Shown here piece after piece: positions 1-7,955 of a stretch of DNA of 64,000 nucleotides. A model generated the notes under the pieces. That model did no database searches. It was not told the origin of the DNA and saw nothing but the letters and a program-made list of their open reading frames with translations. The DNA is from JAOPZW01 sp963707695 (GTDB taxonomy: Bacteria > Actinomycetota > Thermoleophilia > Solirubrobacterales > Solirubrobacteraceae): NCBI GenBank assembly GCA_963707695.1, contig CAVPQY010000004.1, positions 1,116,001-1,180,000 of the forward strand. Reading direction: 5' to 3'. Within the stretch, counting starts at the first letter, position 1, and each line of letters begins with the position of its first letter. The translations under genes and the position numbers were made by a program.

Positions 1-1
1 G

Positions 2-214
2 GTTCTGCTCTACCACGTGGTCCCGGGCAGGGTCACCGCGAAGAAGGTCGTCAAGCTCAAGTCGGCCAAGACGGCCGAGGGCACCCGCGTGCGCATCCGC
101 GTCCGCGGCGGGAAGGTCTACGTCAACGCCGCGCGCGTGACGACGGTCGACGTCAAGGCCTCCAACGGCGTCATCCACGTCATCAACCGGGTCCTGATCC
201 CCAAGGACCTCTAG
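2..214 (+). CDS. Fasciclin (FAS1) domain protein, C-terminal end (partial)
   Basis: Open from the window edge in the frame starting at base 2, so the true start lies outside. The visible ~70 residues match the last third of a FAS1 domain: the H2-like stretch LLYHVVPG, then GKVYVNAARVTTVDV, ASNGVIHVINRVLIP and a stop a few residues later. FAS1 proteins are usually secreted or surface-anchored adhesion-type domains; this copy ends directly after the domain with no anchor visible. Its TAG stop lies in a CTAG tetramer shared with the stop of the convergent gene at 211-1287. Signal peptide and upstream domains cannot be judged from here. Confidence 0.85.
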   Translation, partial: VLLYHVVPGRVTAKKVVKLKSAKTAEGTRVRIRVRGGKVYVNAARVTTVDVKASNGVIHVINRVLIPKDL

Positions 215-1287
215 CCCGCGGGCAGCCGGTCCAAGGCGGCGCGGACGTCGGCGAGCAGATCGCCGGCGTCCTCGACGCCGCAGCTGAAGCGCAGGACGCC
301 GGGCCCGACGTCGTCGGTGCCCCACCGGGCCCGGCGCTCCGCGCTGGCGTGCACGCCGCCGAACGACGTCGCCTCGGCGACGAGCGCGCAGCCGTCGAGG
401 AAGGCCTGCGCGCGCGCCTCGGTGCCGAGGTCGAAGCTCAGGACCGAGCCGACCCCTGGCCAGCGCACGTCCGCGACGTCGGAGCGCGCCTCCAGGAGGC
501 CGGCCAGCGCCCGCGCGGTCGACTCCTGGCGCTCGAGGCGGACGCCGAGCGTCGCCAGCGAGCGGTGCGCCAACCACGCCTCGAACGGCCCGGGGACGGC
601 CCCGGTCAGCGTCCGCCACGCGCGCAGCTCGGCCGCCCGCGCCGGGTCGGCGGCCGCGGCGTAGCCGAGCAGCAGGTCGCTGTGGCCCGTCAGGTGCTTC
701 GAGCCGCTGGCGACCACGACGTCGGCGCCCGCGGCCAGCCCGGGGCCACGCAGCGGCGTCGCCAGGGTCGTGTCCGCCGCGACCTCCGCGCCGGCGTCGT
801 GCGCGGCGGCCGCGAGGCCGGGGAGGTCGAGCACCGCCAGCCCCGGGTTCGACGGCGTCTCGACCCAGACCACGCGCGCACCCGGCAGCGCCGCCCGGAA
901 GGCCGCGTCGTCGCTGGCCACGAGCCGGAGGTCGACGCCGCGCGCGGCCAGGTGCCGCGTGGCGACGTCGCGGACGCCGGGGTAGGCGTCGCCCGGCGCG
1001 ACGAGGACGTCGCCGGGGCCGAGCGCCGTGAGCAGCACGGCGGTCACCGCCGCCATGCCGGAGGCGAACACCACGACCTCGCCGCCCTCGAGCTCGGCGA
1101 TCGCCGCCTCCAGGCGCTCCCACGTCGGGTTCGCGAAGCGCCCGTAGCCGGCCGGGTCGGCGTCGCCGCGCAGGTGGTAGGGCGCCGCGAAGGTCGGCCC
1201 GGGCAGGAAGGGCTCGCCCTGACCCGCGGCCGGCAGCCCCGCGTGCACCGCGCGCGTGCTGTCGCCGGAGGGCGCGTCGGGGGTCAT
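211..1287 (-). CDS. Cys/Met metabolism PLP-dependent enzyme (cystathionine gamma-synthase/lyase type)
   Basis: 358 aa, fold type I PLP enzyme of the trans-sulfuration family. N-terminal TRAVHAG; a substrate/PLP region around AGYGRFANPTWERLE; VFASGMAA (~74-81); D172 in ADTTLATP; and the PLP lysine K197 in SGSKHLTGHSD. These fit cystathionine gamma-synthase/lyase or methionine gamma-lyase; sequence alone does not decide between them. An open frame extends 44 codons upstream, but ATG 1287 gives the usual family N-terminus and forms an ATGA overlap with the CDGSH gene. It is the last gene of a three-gene unit (cNMP-binding, CDGSH, PLP), suggesting a link to cysteine or Fe-S supply. The stop overlaps the plus-strand gene at CTAG 211-214. 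Confidence 0.85.
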   Translation of the reverse strand: MTPDAPSGDSTRAVHAGLPAAGQGEPFLPGPTFAAPYHLRGDADPAGYGRFANPTWERLEAAIAELEGGEVVVFASGMAAVTAVLLTALGPGDVLVAPGDAYPGVRDVATRHLAARGVDLRLVASDDAAFRAALPGARVVWVETPSNPGLAVLDLPGLAAAAHDAGAEVAADTTLATPLRGPGLAAGADVVVASGSKHLTGHSDLLLGYAAAADPARAAELRAWRTLTGAVPGPFEAWLAHRSLATLGVRLERQESTARALAGLLEARSDVADVRWPGVGSVLSFDLGTEARAQAFLDGCALVAEATSFGGVHASAERRARWGTDDVGPGVLRFSCGVEDAGDLLADVRAALDRLPAG

Positions 1288-1565
1288 GCCGCGGACCCGC
1301 CCGGGGCGCGCTCGCACGAGGCGAAGCCCGCCGCCCGGTGCGAGCGGTCGCAGAAGGGCTTGGTCCCGGATCGCCCGCAGCGGCACAGCGCGACCGACTC
1401 GCCCGCCGGGACGCGCCACTCGCCGCCGTCGGGATCGACGAGCCGGACCGGGCCGGTGACCTTGTAGGGGCCGTCGTCGCGGACCTTGATGACGACCTCG
1501 GCCGCCGCGCCGGCGCCGCGTCCGGCGTCGGGGTGGCGCGGATCCGCCGGCCCGCCCGCGGTCAC
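1284..1565 (-). CDS. CDGSH-type iron-sulfur protein
   Basis: 93 aa from GTG 1565. The C-terminal half carries the CDGSH signature CRCGRSGTKPFCDRSH (C61, C63, C72, H76), giving the 3Cys-1His ligands for a [2Fe-2S] cluster; the usual Gly after CD is Arg here. The N-terminal ~24 residues are low-complexity, and a short beta region with GPYKVTGPVRLVD precedes the motif, as in stand-alone bacterial CDGSH proteins. GTG 1565 was chosen because it forms a GTGA overlap with the stop of the upstream cNMP-binding gene. The gene in turn overlaps the PLP gene by ATGA. Likely a cytoplasmic redox or Fe-S transfer protein; substrate unknown. Confidence 0.85.
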   Translation of the reverse strand: MTAGGPADPRHPDAGRGAGAAAEVVIKVRDDGPYKVTGPVRLVDPDGGEWRVPAGESVALCRCGRSGTKPFCDRSHRAAGFASCERAPGGSAA

Positions 1566-1954
1566 TCCCGGTCGCGGCGCTGGGCGATGAGCGAGCGCAG
1601 GTGCTCGACCGCGCCCGGGGCGGACTTCCCCAGCCGGCGGACGTCCCACGTCGTGAGCGTCACGAGGAGCATCGGGGTCTTCGCCACGACGGTCGCGCTG
1701 CGGCGGCCGCGCTCGAGCACGCCCATCTCCCCCAGCACGTCGCCGGGGCCCAGCTCGGCCACGTGGCGGCCCTCGGCGGTCACCTCCGCCTCGCCCTCCT
1801 CGATGGCCAGGAGGTCGTAGGAGTAGTCGCCCTCGCGGACGAGCTCCTTGCCCGCCGGCACGGAGACCTCGGCCGCCAGGTTGGCGATGTGCTGGAGGTC
1901 CTCGTCACCGAGGTCGCGGAACACCGAGATCTTCTTCAACCGGGCGGGATCCAT
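1562..1954 (-). CDS. Stand-alone cyclic nucleotide-binding domain protein
   Basis: 130 aa, a single cNMP-binding domain of the CRP/FNR type with no DNA-binding helix-turn-helix after it. It shows the beta-roll (GKELVREGDYSYDLLAI, GEAEVTAEG) and a phosphate-binding-cassette-like segment GEMGVLERGRRSATVVA (~81-97) with the Arg-Ser/Ala pair expected for cAMP or cGMP binding. ATG 1954 lies 8 nt downstream of a TAGGCT hexamer (1963-1968), suggesting a leaderless message. It heads a tightly overlapping operon with a CDGSH protein and a PLP C-S enzyme. A class III cyclase lies in the same window (20399-21586), so a cNMP link is possible but only inferred. Confidence 0.8.
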   Translation of the reverse strand: MDPARLKKISVFRDLGDEDLQHIANLAAEVSVPAGKELVREGDYSYDLLAIEEGEAEVTAEGRHVAELGPGDVLGEMGVLERGRRSATVVAKTPMLLVTLTTWDVRRLGKSAPGAVEHLRSLIAQRRDRE

Positions 1955-1988
1955 GGCGCGCGAGCCTAGTACATGGTGCTCGGAACGA

Positions 1989-2018
1989 CGGAGGGCCACC
2001 CGTGCGGGTGGCCCTCCG
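1989..2018 (-). terminator. Intrinsic terminator-like hairpin after clpC
   Basis: Perfect 13-bp inverted repeat (1989-2001 / 2006-2018) with a 4-nt GTGC loop, in the short gap between the clpC stop and the next minus-strand gene. There is no T-tract, as is usual for high-GC actinobacteria. Confidence 0.7.
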
Positions 2019-2056
2019 GCACGCTGGTGGGCCGCCGCGCCGGGCGCGGCGGGGTC

Positions 2057-4648
2057 CTAGGACTGCTCGCCCGCGGGCGGGCGGGCCGCGTCCTCGGGCT
2101 CGGGCGCCTCGGGGGCGGCCTCGCCCTCCGCAGCGTCCTCCTCGCGGGCGCCGACGCCCGCGGGGACCTTCGGCTCGACGACCGTCAGCGTGACCTCGGG
2201 GTCCTCGCCCTCGGGCGCGCGGTCGACCATGACCGTCCCGCCCGGCGGCAGCTCCGCCCGCAGGACGAAGTCGGCCAGCGGGTCCTCGATGTAGCGCTGG
2301 ATCGCCCGGCGCAGCGGACGGGCGCCCATGGACGGGTCCCAGCCCTTGTCGACCAGGAGGTCCTTGGCGTCCTCGCTGAGCTCGAGCTGGAGCTCGCGCT
2401 CCGCCAGCGACGCGCGGATGCGGCGCAGGAGGAGCTCGACGATCGTCTTGATCTCGTCCTTCTGGAGCTTGTGGAAGACGATGACGTCGTCGATCCGGTT
2501 GAGGAACTCAGGCCGGAAGACCTTCTTGAGCTCACCCATGATCCGGGCCTTCATGTCGTCGTAGGTGATCCCCGTCTCGTCGTCGCTGACCGCGAAGCCG
2601 AGCGGCGTGTTCCGGGCGATCTCCTGCGCGCCGATGTTCGACGTCATGATCACGATCGCGTGGCGGAAGTCGACCGTCCGCCCCTGCGAGTCGGTCAGGC
2701 GCCCGTCCTCCAGGATCTGCAGGAGGATGTTGAAGACGTCCGGGTGGGCCTTCTCGATCTCGTCGAGCAGGAGCACGCAGTACGGCTTCCGGCGCACGGC
2801 CTCCGTCAGCTGGCCGCCCTCGTCGTACCCGATGTAGCCGGGGGGCGAGCCGACCAGGCGCGAGACGGCGTGCTTCTCCATGTACTCCGACATGTCGATG
2901 CGCACCATCGCGTCCTCGTCGCCGAAGAGGAACTCGGCGAGCGTCCGGGCCAGCTCGGTCTTGCCGACGCCCGACGGCCCGAGGAAGACGAAGGAGCCGG
3001 TGGGCCGCTTCGGGTCCTTCAGGCCGGCGCGCGACCGGCGGATCGCCTTCGAGATCACGTCGACCGCGGCGTGCTGCCCGATGACGCGCTTGTGGAGCTC
3101 CTCCTCCATGCGCATCAGCTTCTGGGTCTCGGCCTCGGTGAGCTTGAAGACCGGGATGCCCGTCCACATCGAGACGATGTCGGCGATCTCCTCCTCGCCG
3201 ATCGCCGGACGCGGGCCCTCGCCCTCGCCGGCCTCCCACTGGTCCTCCATCTCGCGCTTCTTGTTCGTGAGCTTGCGCTCCTGGTCGCGGAGGTTCGCGG
3301 CCTTCTCGAACTCCTGCGCCTCGATCGCGGCCTCCTTGGCGCGCCGCGTCTCCTCGATCTGCTCCTCGAGGTCCCGGTACACCGGGGGCGAGGTCATCGA
3401 CTTGATGCGCATGCGCGAGGCGGCCTCGTCGATGAGGTCGATCGCCTTGTCCGGCAGCTGCCGGTCGGAGATGTAGCGGTCGGCGAGCTCCGCCGCGGCC
3501 TGCAGCGACTCGTCGGTGATCTCGATCTTGTGGTGCGCCTCGTAGCGGTCGCGCAGCCCGCGCAGGATCTGCACGGTGTCCTCGACGGACGGCTGCTCGA
3601 CGCGGATCTGCTGGAAGCGCCGCTCGAGCGCGCTGTCGCGCTCGAGGTACTTCCGGTACTCGTCGAGCGTCGTCGCGCCGACGGTCTGCAGCTCCCCGCG
3701 CGCGAGCGCGGGCTTGAGGATCGACGCGGCGTCGATCGCGCCCTCGGCGGCGCCCGCCCCGACGAGGTTGTGGAGCTCGTCGATGAACAGGATGATGTCG
3801 CCGCGCTGGGTGATCTCCTTCATCACCTTCTTCAGGCGCTCCTCGAACTCGCCGCGGTACTTGGACCCGGCGACCAGGGCCGCGAGGTCCAGCGTGTAGA
3901 TCTGCTTGCCCCGCAGGAGCTCGGGGACGTCGGAGTTCGTGATCCGCTGCGCGAGCCCCTCGACGACCGCCGTCTTGCCGACGCCGGGCTCGCCGATGAG
4001 CACGGGGTTGTTCTTCGTGCGGCGCGAGAGGATCTGCATGATCCGCTCGATCTCGGTCTCGCGGCCGACGACGGGGTCGAGCTTGCCCTCGGCGGCGAGC
4101 TTGGTCAGGTTCCGCCCGAACTGGTCGAGGAGCTTGGAGGACTTCTTGCCCTCCCCCTGCTGGCCCGCGGCGCCCTGGCCGGCCTGCTGGCCCGAGCCCT
4201 GGCGGCGTCCGCCGGGACCGGACAGCATGCGGATGACCTCGTTGCGGATCTTCTCGCTGTCGGCGTCGAAGTCGAGCAGGATGCGCGCGGCCACGCCCTC
4301 GTTCTCGCGGACGAGGCCGAGGAGGATGTGCTCGGTGCCGATGTAGTTGTGCCCGAGGCTCAGCGCCTCGCGCAGGGCGAGCTCGAGGACCTTCTTCGCC
4401 CTCGGCGTGAAGGGGATCTGGCCGGAGGTGACCTCCTCGCCGGACCCCACGATGCGCACGACCTGGGCACGGACGCGCTCGACGGTGATGTCGAGCGACT
4501 CGAGCACGCGGGCCGCGAGGCCCTCCTCTTCCCGCAGCAGACCGAGGAGGATGTGCTCCGTGCCGATGTAGTTGTGCTTGAGCGTGCGCGCCTCTTCCTG
4601 CGCGAGAACGACGACCTGGCGGGCCCGTTCCGTGAATCGCTCGAACAT
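2057..4648 (-). CDS. clpC: ATP-dependent Clp protease ATPase subunit ClpC
   Basis: 863 aa Hsp100 unfoldase that feeds substrates to ClpP. Two Clp-N repeats fill residues ~1-145 (two HNYIGTEHILLGL motifs). A Gln/Gly-rich linker follows, then AAA1 with Walker A GEPGVGKT (~221), a UvrB/UvrC-like middle region (~430-470), AAA2 with Walker A GPSGVGKT (~557) and the D2-small domain. The last ~40 residues are an acidic Ala/Glu/Pro tail. ATG 4648 follows a purine-rich GAGAGGA site. Upstream lies a ~165-nt leader with a possible leader peptide and competing hairpins (4771-4826). No HspR (HAIR) or CIRCE operator was seen. A strong hairpin follows the stop. Confidence 0.97.
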   Translation of the reverse strand: MFERFTERARQVVVLAQEEARTLKHNYIGTEHILLGLLREEEGLAARVLESLDITVERVRAQVVRIVGSGEEVTSGQIPFTPRAKKVLELALREALSLGHNYIGTEHILLGLVRENEGVAARILLDFDADSEKIRNEVIRMLSGPGGRRQGSGQQAGQGAAGQQGEGKKSSKLLDQFGRNLTKLAAEGKLDPVVGRETEIERIMQILSRRTKNNPVLIGEPGVGKTAVVEGLAQRITNSDVPELLRGKQIYTLDLAALVAGSKYRGEFEERLKKVMKEITQRGDIILFIDELHNLVGAGAAEGAIDAASILKPALARGELQTVGATTLDEYRKYLERDSALERRFQQIRVEQPSVEDTVQILRGLRDRYEAHHKIEITDESLQAAAELADRYISDRQLPDKAIDLIDEAASRMRIKSMTSPPVYRDLEEQIEETRRAKEAAIEAQEFEKAANLRDQERKLTNKKREMEDQWEAGEGEGPRPAIGEEEIADIVSMWTGIPVFKLTEAETQKLMRMEEELHKRVIGQHAAVDVISKAIRRSRAGLKDPKRPTGSFVFLGPSGVGKTELARTLAEFLFGDEDAMVRIDMSEYMEKHAVSRLVGSPPGYIGYDEGGQLTEAVRRKPYCVLLLDEIEKAHPDVFNILLQILEDGRLTDSQGRTVDFRHAIVIMTSNIGAQEIARNTPLGFAVSDDETGITYDDMKARIMGELKKVFRPEFLNRIDDVIVFHKLQKDEIKTIVELLLRRIRASLAERELQLELSEDAKDLLVDKGWDPSMGARPLRRAIQRYIEDPLADFVLRAELPPGGTVMVDRAPEGEDPEVTLTVVEPKVPAGVGAREEDAAEGEAAPEAPEPEDAARPPAGEQS

Positions 4649-4744
4649 TGCTGCTGTACGTCCTCTCTGCTGGCTGCTCTCGGGGTCAGCCTCGGTCGGT
4701 TCTGGTCCTGGCAGGTCGGTTCCGGGTGCGGGGACGCGTCAGCG

Positions 4745-4826
4745 CCCGACGGTTCATCCTCTTCATCGGTCTACGGACCGTCGGGGATGAGCGTTCGGGT
4801 CGTCTGGGCGGCCATGGGTCAGTCTA
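4745..4826 (-). promoter_or_regulatory. clpC promoter and structured leader with mutually exclusive hairpins
   Basis: A TAGACT -10 (4821-4826) lies ~165 nt before clpC, with no clear -35. The RNA can form a long-range 9-bp helix (4777-4785 with 4745-4753) or a local 5-bp hairpin (4776-4780 with 4767-4771, loop CGTA). Both use bases 4777-4780, so they exclude each other. A 14-codon frame begins 5 nt after the -10 and stops inside the local hairpin. This layout resembles a translation-sensitive leader, but it is read only from sequence. Confidence 0.4.
4771..4815 (-). CDS. Possible leaderless leader peptide upstream of clpC (14 aa)
   Basis: ATG 4815 lies 5 nt after the TAGACT hexamer, so a transcript could begin at or next to AUG. 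The frame reads MAAQTTRTLIPDGP and stops at TAG 4771-4773, inside the short hairpin of the clpC leader. Its last three full codons before the final Pro form the left arm of the long hairpin. A second short frame (4686-4766, 26 codons, 10 Arg) follows. Neither has homologues I can recall; either may be non-coding. Confidence 0.25.
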   Translation of the reverse strand: MAAQTTRTLIPDGP

Positions 4827-4937
4827 CCAACGGGTCGGAAGCCTCCGGGAGGCGCTCCGGTGGCCTTCCCGCTCCCTGCGCCCGCGAGTCGCCGAGGGGG
4901 AGCGCGGGTGCGCCGCGGACCGCCGCCGCGCCGGCGC

Positions 4938-6434
4938 TCAGTCCCGCATGGCCGGGAAGAGCACGACCTCGCGGATCGAGCTTCGGCCCGTCAGCAGCAT
5001 CACCAGGCGGTCGATCCCGAGCCCGACGCCGCCCGTCGGCGGCATCCCCTGCTCGAGCGCCTCGAGGAAGGCCTCGTCGAAGGGCTGCGCCTCGGCGTCG
5101 CCCGCCGCGGCGTGGCGCACCTGCTCCTCGAAGCGGGCGCGCTGGTCGTCCGGGTCGTTGAGCTCGGTGAAGGCGTTGGCGATCTCCATCCCGCCCGCGA
5201 AGGACTCGAAGCGCTCGACGAGCCCGGGCTCGCTGCGGTGCGCCTTGGCGAAGGGCGAGAGCTCGGCCGGGTAGTCGACGAGGTGCACCGGATCCGTGAT
5301 GCTCGGCTCGACGTGCTTCGAGAGCAGGTCGTCGACGAGCTGGGCCCAGGTCCGCGAGGACGGGTCGTCGATGCCCAGGCCGCCGCGGTCCTCGATGGCC
5401 GCGGCGAGCGCGTCGCGGTCGGCGTGCGCGCGGAAGTCCACCCCGGTCGCGTCGAGGATCGCGTCGCGCAGCGGGGTGCGCGGCCACGGCGGCGTGACGT
5501 CGAGCTCGCCGGCGTAGCCGGCCGCCTCGGCCGCCGCGGCGACGACCGCCTCCACGCGCGCCATCTCGTCGGTGTAGTCCGCGTAGGCCTCGTACCACTC
5601 GACCATCGTGAACTCGGGGTTGTGCTTGAACGAGATGCCCTCGTTGCGGAAGTCCTTGCCCAGCTCGTACACGCGCTCCAGGCCGCCGACGATGAGCCGC
5701 TTGAGGTAGAGCTCGGTCGCGATGCGCAGGTAGAGCGTGCGGTCCAGCGCGTGGTGGTGCGTCGTGAACGGCCGCGCCAGCGCGCCGCCGTAGATCGGCT
5801 GCAGGACCGGCGTCTCGACCTCGACGAAGCCGGCCGCGTCGAGGCTGCGGCGGATGGCGGCGACGATCCGCGCCCGCGCCAGGAAGAGCTCGCGCGCCTC
5901 GGGGTTGGCGATGAGGTCCAGCTCGCGGCGGCGCTGGCGGGTCTCGACGTCGGTCAGCCCGTGGAACTTGTCGGGTGGGGGGCGCAGCGACTTGGCCAGG
6001 ACCGCGAAGTCCTCGACGCGCAGCGAGAGCTCGCCGCGGCGCGAGCGGAAGGCCAGGCCGTCGACCCCGACGAGGTCGCCGAGGTCGAGGTCGAGCAGGC
6101 GGCGCATCCGCTCCTCCCCCAGGACGTCGGCGCGGGCCTGGAGCTGGATCCGGCCCGAGCGGTCGTCGAGGTCGAGGAAGGCCATGCGGCCCTGGCCGCG
6201 GCGGGCGTGCAGGCGGCCGGCGACCCGGTAGCGCCGGTCGCTGTCCTCGCCCGCGGGGAGGCCGGCGTGCGCGGCCTGCACCTCCGCGATCGGCACGACC
6301 CCGGGGAAGGACGGCGGGAACGGGTCGACGCCCTCGGCGCGCAGGCGCTCGAGCTTGGCGCGTCGGGTGGCGAGGAGCTCGGGGGCGGACGGCTCGTCCG
6401 GGTCCGGGGCGCCGGGGTCGGGCGCGTCGGCCAT
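4938..6434 (-). CDS. lysS: Lysyl-tRNA synthetase (class II)
   Basis: 498 aa, the usual length. An N-terminal OB-fold anticodon-binding domain (~60-165) is followed by the class II core. Motif 1 is around VEVETPVLQPIYGGALARPF; motif 2 is FRNEGISFKHNPEFTMVEWY (~265); motif 3 is GGVGLGIDRLVMLLTG near the C-terminus. It charges tRNA-Lys with lysine in the cytoplasm. The first ~20 residues are a non-conserved Asp/Pro-rich extension. It starts 5 nt after the greA stop, so the two are co-transcribed, and it sits between greA and clpC as in many actinobacteria. Confidence 0.96.
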   Translation of the reverse strand: MADAPDPGAPDPDEPSAPELLATRRAKLERLRAEGVDPFPPSFPGVVPIAEVQAAHAGLPAGEDSDRRYRVAGRLHARRGQGRMAFLDLDDRSGRIQLQARADVLGEERMRRLLDLDLGDLVGVDGLAFRSRRGELSLRVEDFAVLAKSLRPPPDKFHGLTDVETRQRRRELDLIANPEARELFLARARIVAAIRRSLDAAGFVEVETPVLQPIYGGALARPFTTHHHALDRTLYLRIATELYLKRLIVGGLERVYELGKDFRNEGISFKHNPEFTMVEWYEAYADYTDEMARVEAVVAAAAEAAGYAGELDVTPPWPRTPLRDAILDATGVDFRAHADRDALAAAIEDRGGLGIDDPSSRTWAQLVDDLLSKHVEPSITDPVHLVDYPAELSPFAKAHRSEPGLVERFESFAGGMEIANAFTELNDPDDQRARFEEQVRHAAAGDAEAQPFDEAFLEALEQGMPPTGGVGLGIDRLVMLLTGRSSIREVVLFPAMRD

Positions 6435-6439
6435 CGCGG

Positions 6440-6919
6440 CTAGGCCGCGACGTCGATCTTCGTGATCTTGAGCTCGCGGGTGGAGCCGTTGGGGAGGCTG
6501 ACCTCGACGGTCTCGCCCCGCTTGCGGCCCATGAGCGCCTTGCCGACCGGCGACTCGTTGGAGAGCTTGCCCGACTTGATGTCGGCCTCGGCCGAGCCCA
6601 CGATCGTGTACGGCGACGACTTGCCCTTCTCGTCCTTGACGTGGACCGTCGTGCCGATGCGGACGATGTCGTTCGAGAGCTCCTTGGCATCGACGACGGA
6701 GGCGGAGCGCAGGCGCTCCTCGAGCTGGGCGATCCGCGTCTCGAGCATCGCCTGCTCGTTCTTGGCGTCGTCGTACTCGGAGTTCTCCGAGATGTCCCCG
6801 AACTCCCGCGCCTCCTTGATGCGCTCGGCGACCGCGCGGCGGCGGGTGGTCTGGAGCTCCTCGAGCTCGGCCTTGAGCTTCTCGAGGCCTTCCGGGGTCA
6901 GGATGACGTCCTTCGGCAT
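6440..6919 (-). CDS. greA: Transcription elongation factor GreA
   Basis: 159 aa, full length. The N-terminal antiparallel coiled coil (~1-75) has the acidic tip region GDISENSEYDDAKNEQ that enters the RNA polymerase secondary channel to stimulate cleavage of backtracked RNA. The C-terminal FKBP-like domain includes the conserved SNESPVGKALMGRKRGE segment. The start ATG 6919 is preceded 11 nt upstream by TATACT (6931-6936), the best -10 match in the window. It heads a greA-lysS unit. Confidence 0.96.
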   Translation of the reverse strand: MPKDVILTPEGLEKLKAELEELQTTRRRAVAERIKEAREFGDISENSEYDDAKNEQAMLETRIAQLEERLRSASVVDAKELSNDIVRIGTTVHVKDEKGKSSPYTIVGSAEADIKSGKLSNESPVGKALMGRKRGETVEVSLPNGSTRELKITKIDVAA

Positions 6920-6930
6920 GAGGGCGCGGC

Positions 6931-6936
6931 AGTATA
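6931..6936 (-). promoter_or_regulatory. -10 element of greA-lysS
   Basis: TATACT on the minus strand, 11 nt upstream of the greA ATG. It implies a very short or absent 5' UTR. Confidence 0.6.
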
Positions 6937-6944
6937 GCCGCCCG

Positions 6945-7943
6945 TCAGGCCGCGGCCGGGACGCCGCGCAGGCCCACCAGCAGCGCCTTCGCCTCGCCGG
7001 TGGAGGCCGTCCGCTGCAGGGCCTCCTGGGCCAGCTTCCCCTCGCCCATCCGGGTCAGGTACCACGGGTAGAACTTCCGCAGGTAGCGCGCGGCGCGGTC
7101 CGGCCCGAGGTGCTCCACGGCGCGGTCCATGACCCAGTCGAGCTCGTCGAGCACCTCGCCGCGCGTGGGCTCGTCCTCGCGCAGGCCGAGGGTCTGCGCG
7201 AACAGCCACGGGTTCCCGAGGGCGCCGCGGGCGAGCATGACCGCGGCCACGCCCGTGTCCGCGAAGGTCCGGCGGATCGCGGCGGCCTCCCGCAGGCCGC
7301 CGGACAGGATGACCGGGACCGGCAGCTCGGCCGCCAGCCGCGCCGCGAGCTCGTAGTCGGGCGTGCCCTTGTGGTGGACCGCCGCCGAGCGCGGGTGGAA
7401 GGCGATCGCGCTCACACCGGCGTCGTGCACGAGGCGGTGGGCCAGGGGCACGCCGTCGACGTCGCCCGGCGCCTGTCCGGAGCGCAGCTTGACCGTCACG
7501 GGCAGCCCCGAGCCCTCGACGGCCGCACGCGCGACCGCGACGGCGGTGTCGGGGTCCTTGATGAGGGCCGCGCCGGCACCCGTGCGGCACACCTTCGGGA
7601 CCGGGCACCCCATGTTGAGGTCGATGAGGTCGGCGCCGCGCTCCGCGACCGTCGCCGCGGCCGAGCGCATGACCTCGGGGTCCTGGCCGAAGAGCTGGAT
7701 GGCGACCGGCCCGCGGCCGCCCGACCGCTCGTCGGGGTGGATGCGCAGCAGCTCGGTCACCGTCTTCTCGTTGCGGTGGTGGACCCCGAAGCTCGACACC
7801 ATCTCCGAGACGGCCAGGCCGGCGCCGTGGCGCTTGGCCTGCAGCCGCACGAACCACGTGCCGATGCCGGCGAGCGGCGCGAGGACGACCCGGTTGGGGA
7901 TCCGGACGCCGCCGATGGCGAAGGGGTCGGTGAGCTCGGGCAC
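6945..7943 (-). CDS. dus: tRNA-dihydrouridine synthase (DusB-like)
   Basis: 332 aa, FMN-dependent TIM-barrel enzyme that reduces specific uridines in the tRNA D-arm. N-terminal NRVVLAPLAG; AIQLFGQ; the active-site DLNMGCPVPKV with catalytic Cys113; GAALIKDP; VTVKLRSG; and the FMN phosphate region LSGGLREAAAI ... VMLARGALGNPWLF. The C-terminal helical domain with RKFYPWYL is present. The start GTG 7943 lies 6 nt after TAGCCT (7950-7955), whose TAG is also the coaX stop codon. Bacterial DusB is the closest type; target position is not decidable here. Confidence 0.92.
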   Translation of the reverse strand: MPELTDPFAIGGVRIPNRVVLAPLAGIGTWFVRLQAKRHGAGLAVSEMVSSFGVHHRNEKTVTELLRIHPDERSGGRGPVAIQLFGQDPEVMRSAAATVAERGADLIDLNMGCPVPKVCRTGAGAALIKDPDTAVAVARAAVEGSGLPVTVKLRSGQAPGDVDGVPLAHRLVHDAGVSAIAFHPRSAAVHHKGTPDYELAARLAAELPVPVILSGGLREAAAIRRTFADTGVAAVMLARGALGNPWLFAQTLGLREDEPTRGEVLDELDWVMDRAVEHLGPDRAARYLRKFYPWYLTRMGEGKLAQEALQRTASTGEAKALLVGLRGVPAAA

Positions 7944-7949
7944 GGGCCC

Positions 7950-7955
7950 AGGCTA
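7950..7955 (-). promoter_or_regulatory. -10 of dus formed by the coaX stop codon
   Basis: TAGCCT on the minus strand. TAG (7953-7955) is the coaX stop, and the hexamer lies 6 nt before the dus GTG. Confidence 0.5.

Noticed and set aside
4649..4937. HspR (HAIR) or CIRCE heat-shock operator for clpC
   Set aside because: No CTTGAGT-N7-ACTCAAG or CIRCE-like inverted repeat was found.
1973..5161. Very long open frame on the plus strand across clpC and the end of lysS
   Set aside because: It is antisense to clpC, whose protein is unmistakable. Such frames arise from the GC-rich codon structure. Similar long frames opposite or alongside lysS, the GTPases, folP and others were rejected for the same reason.
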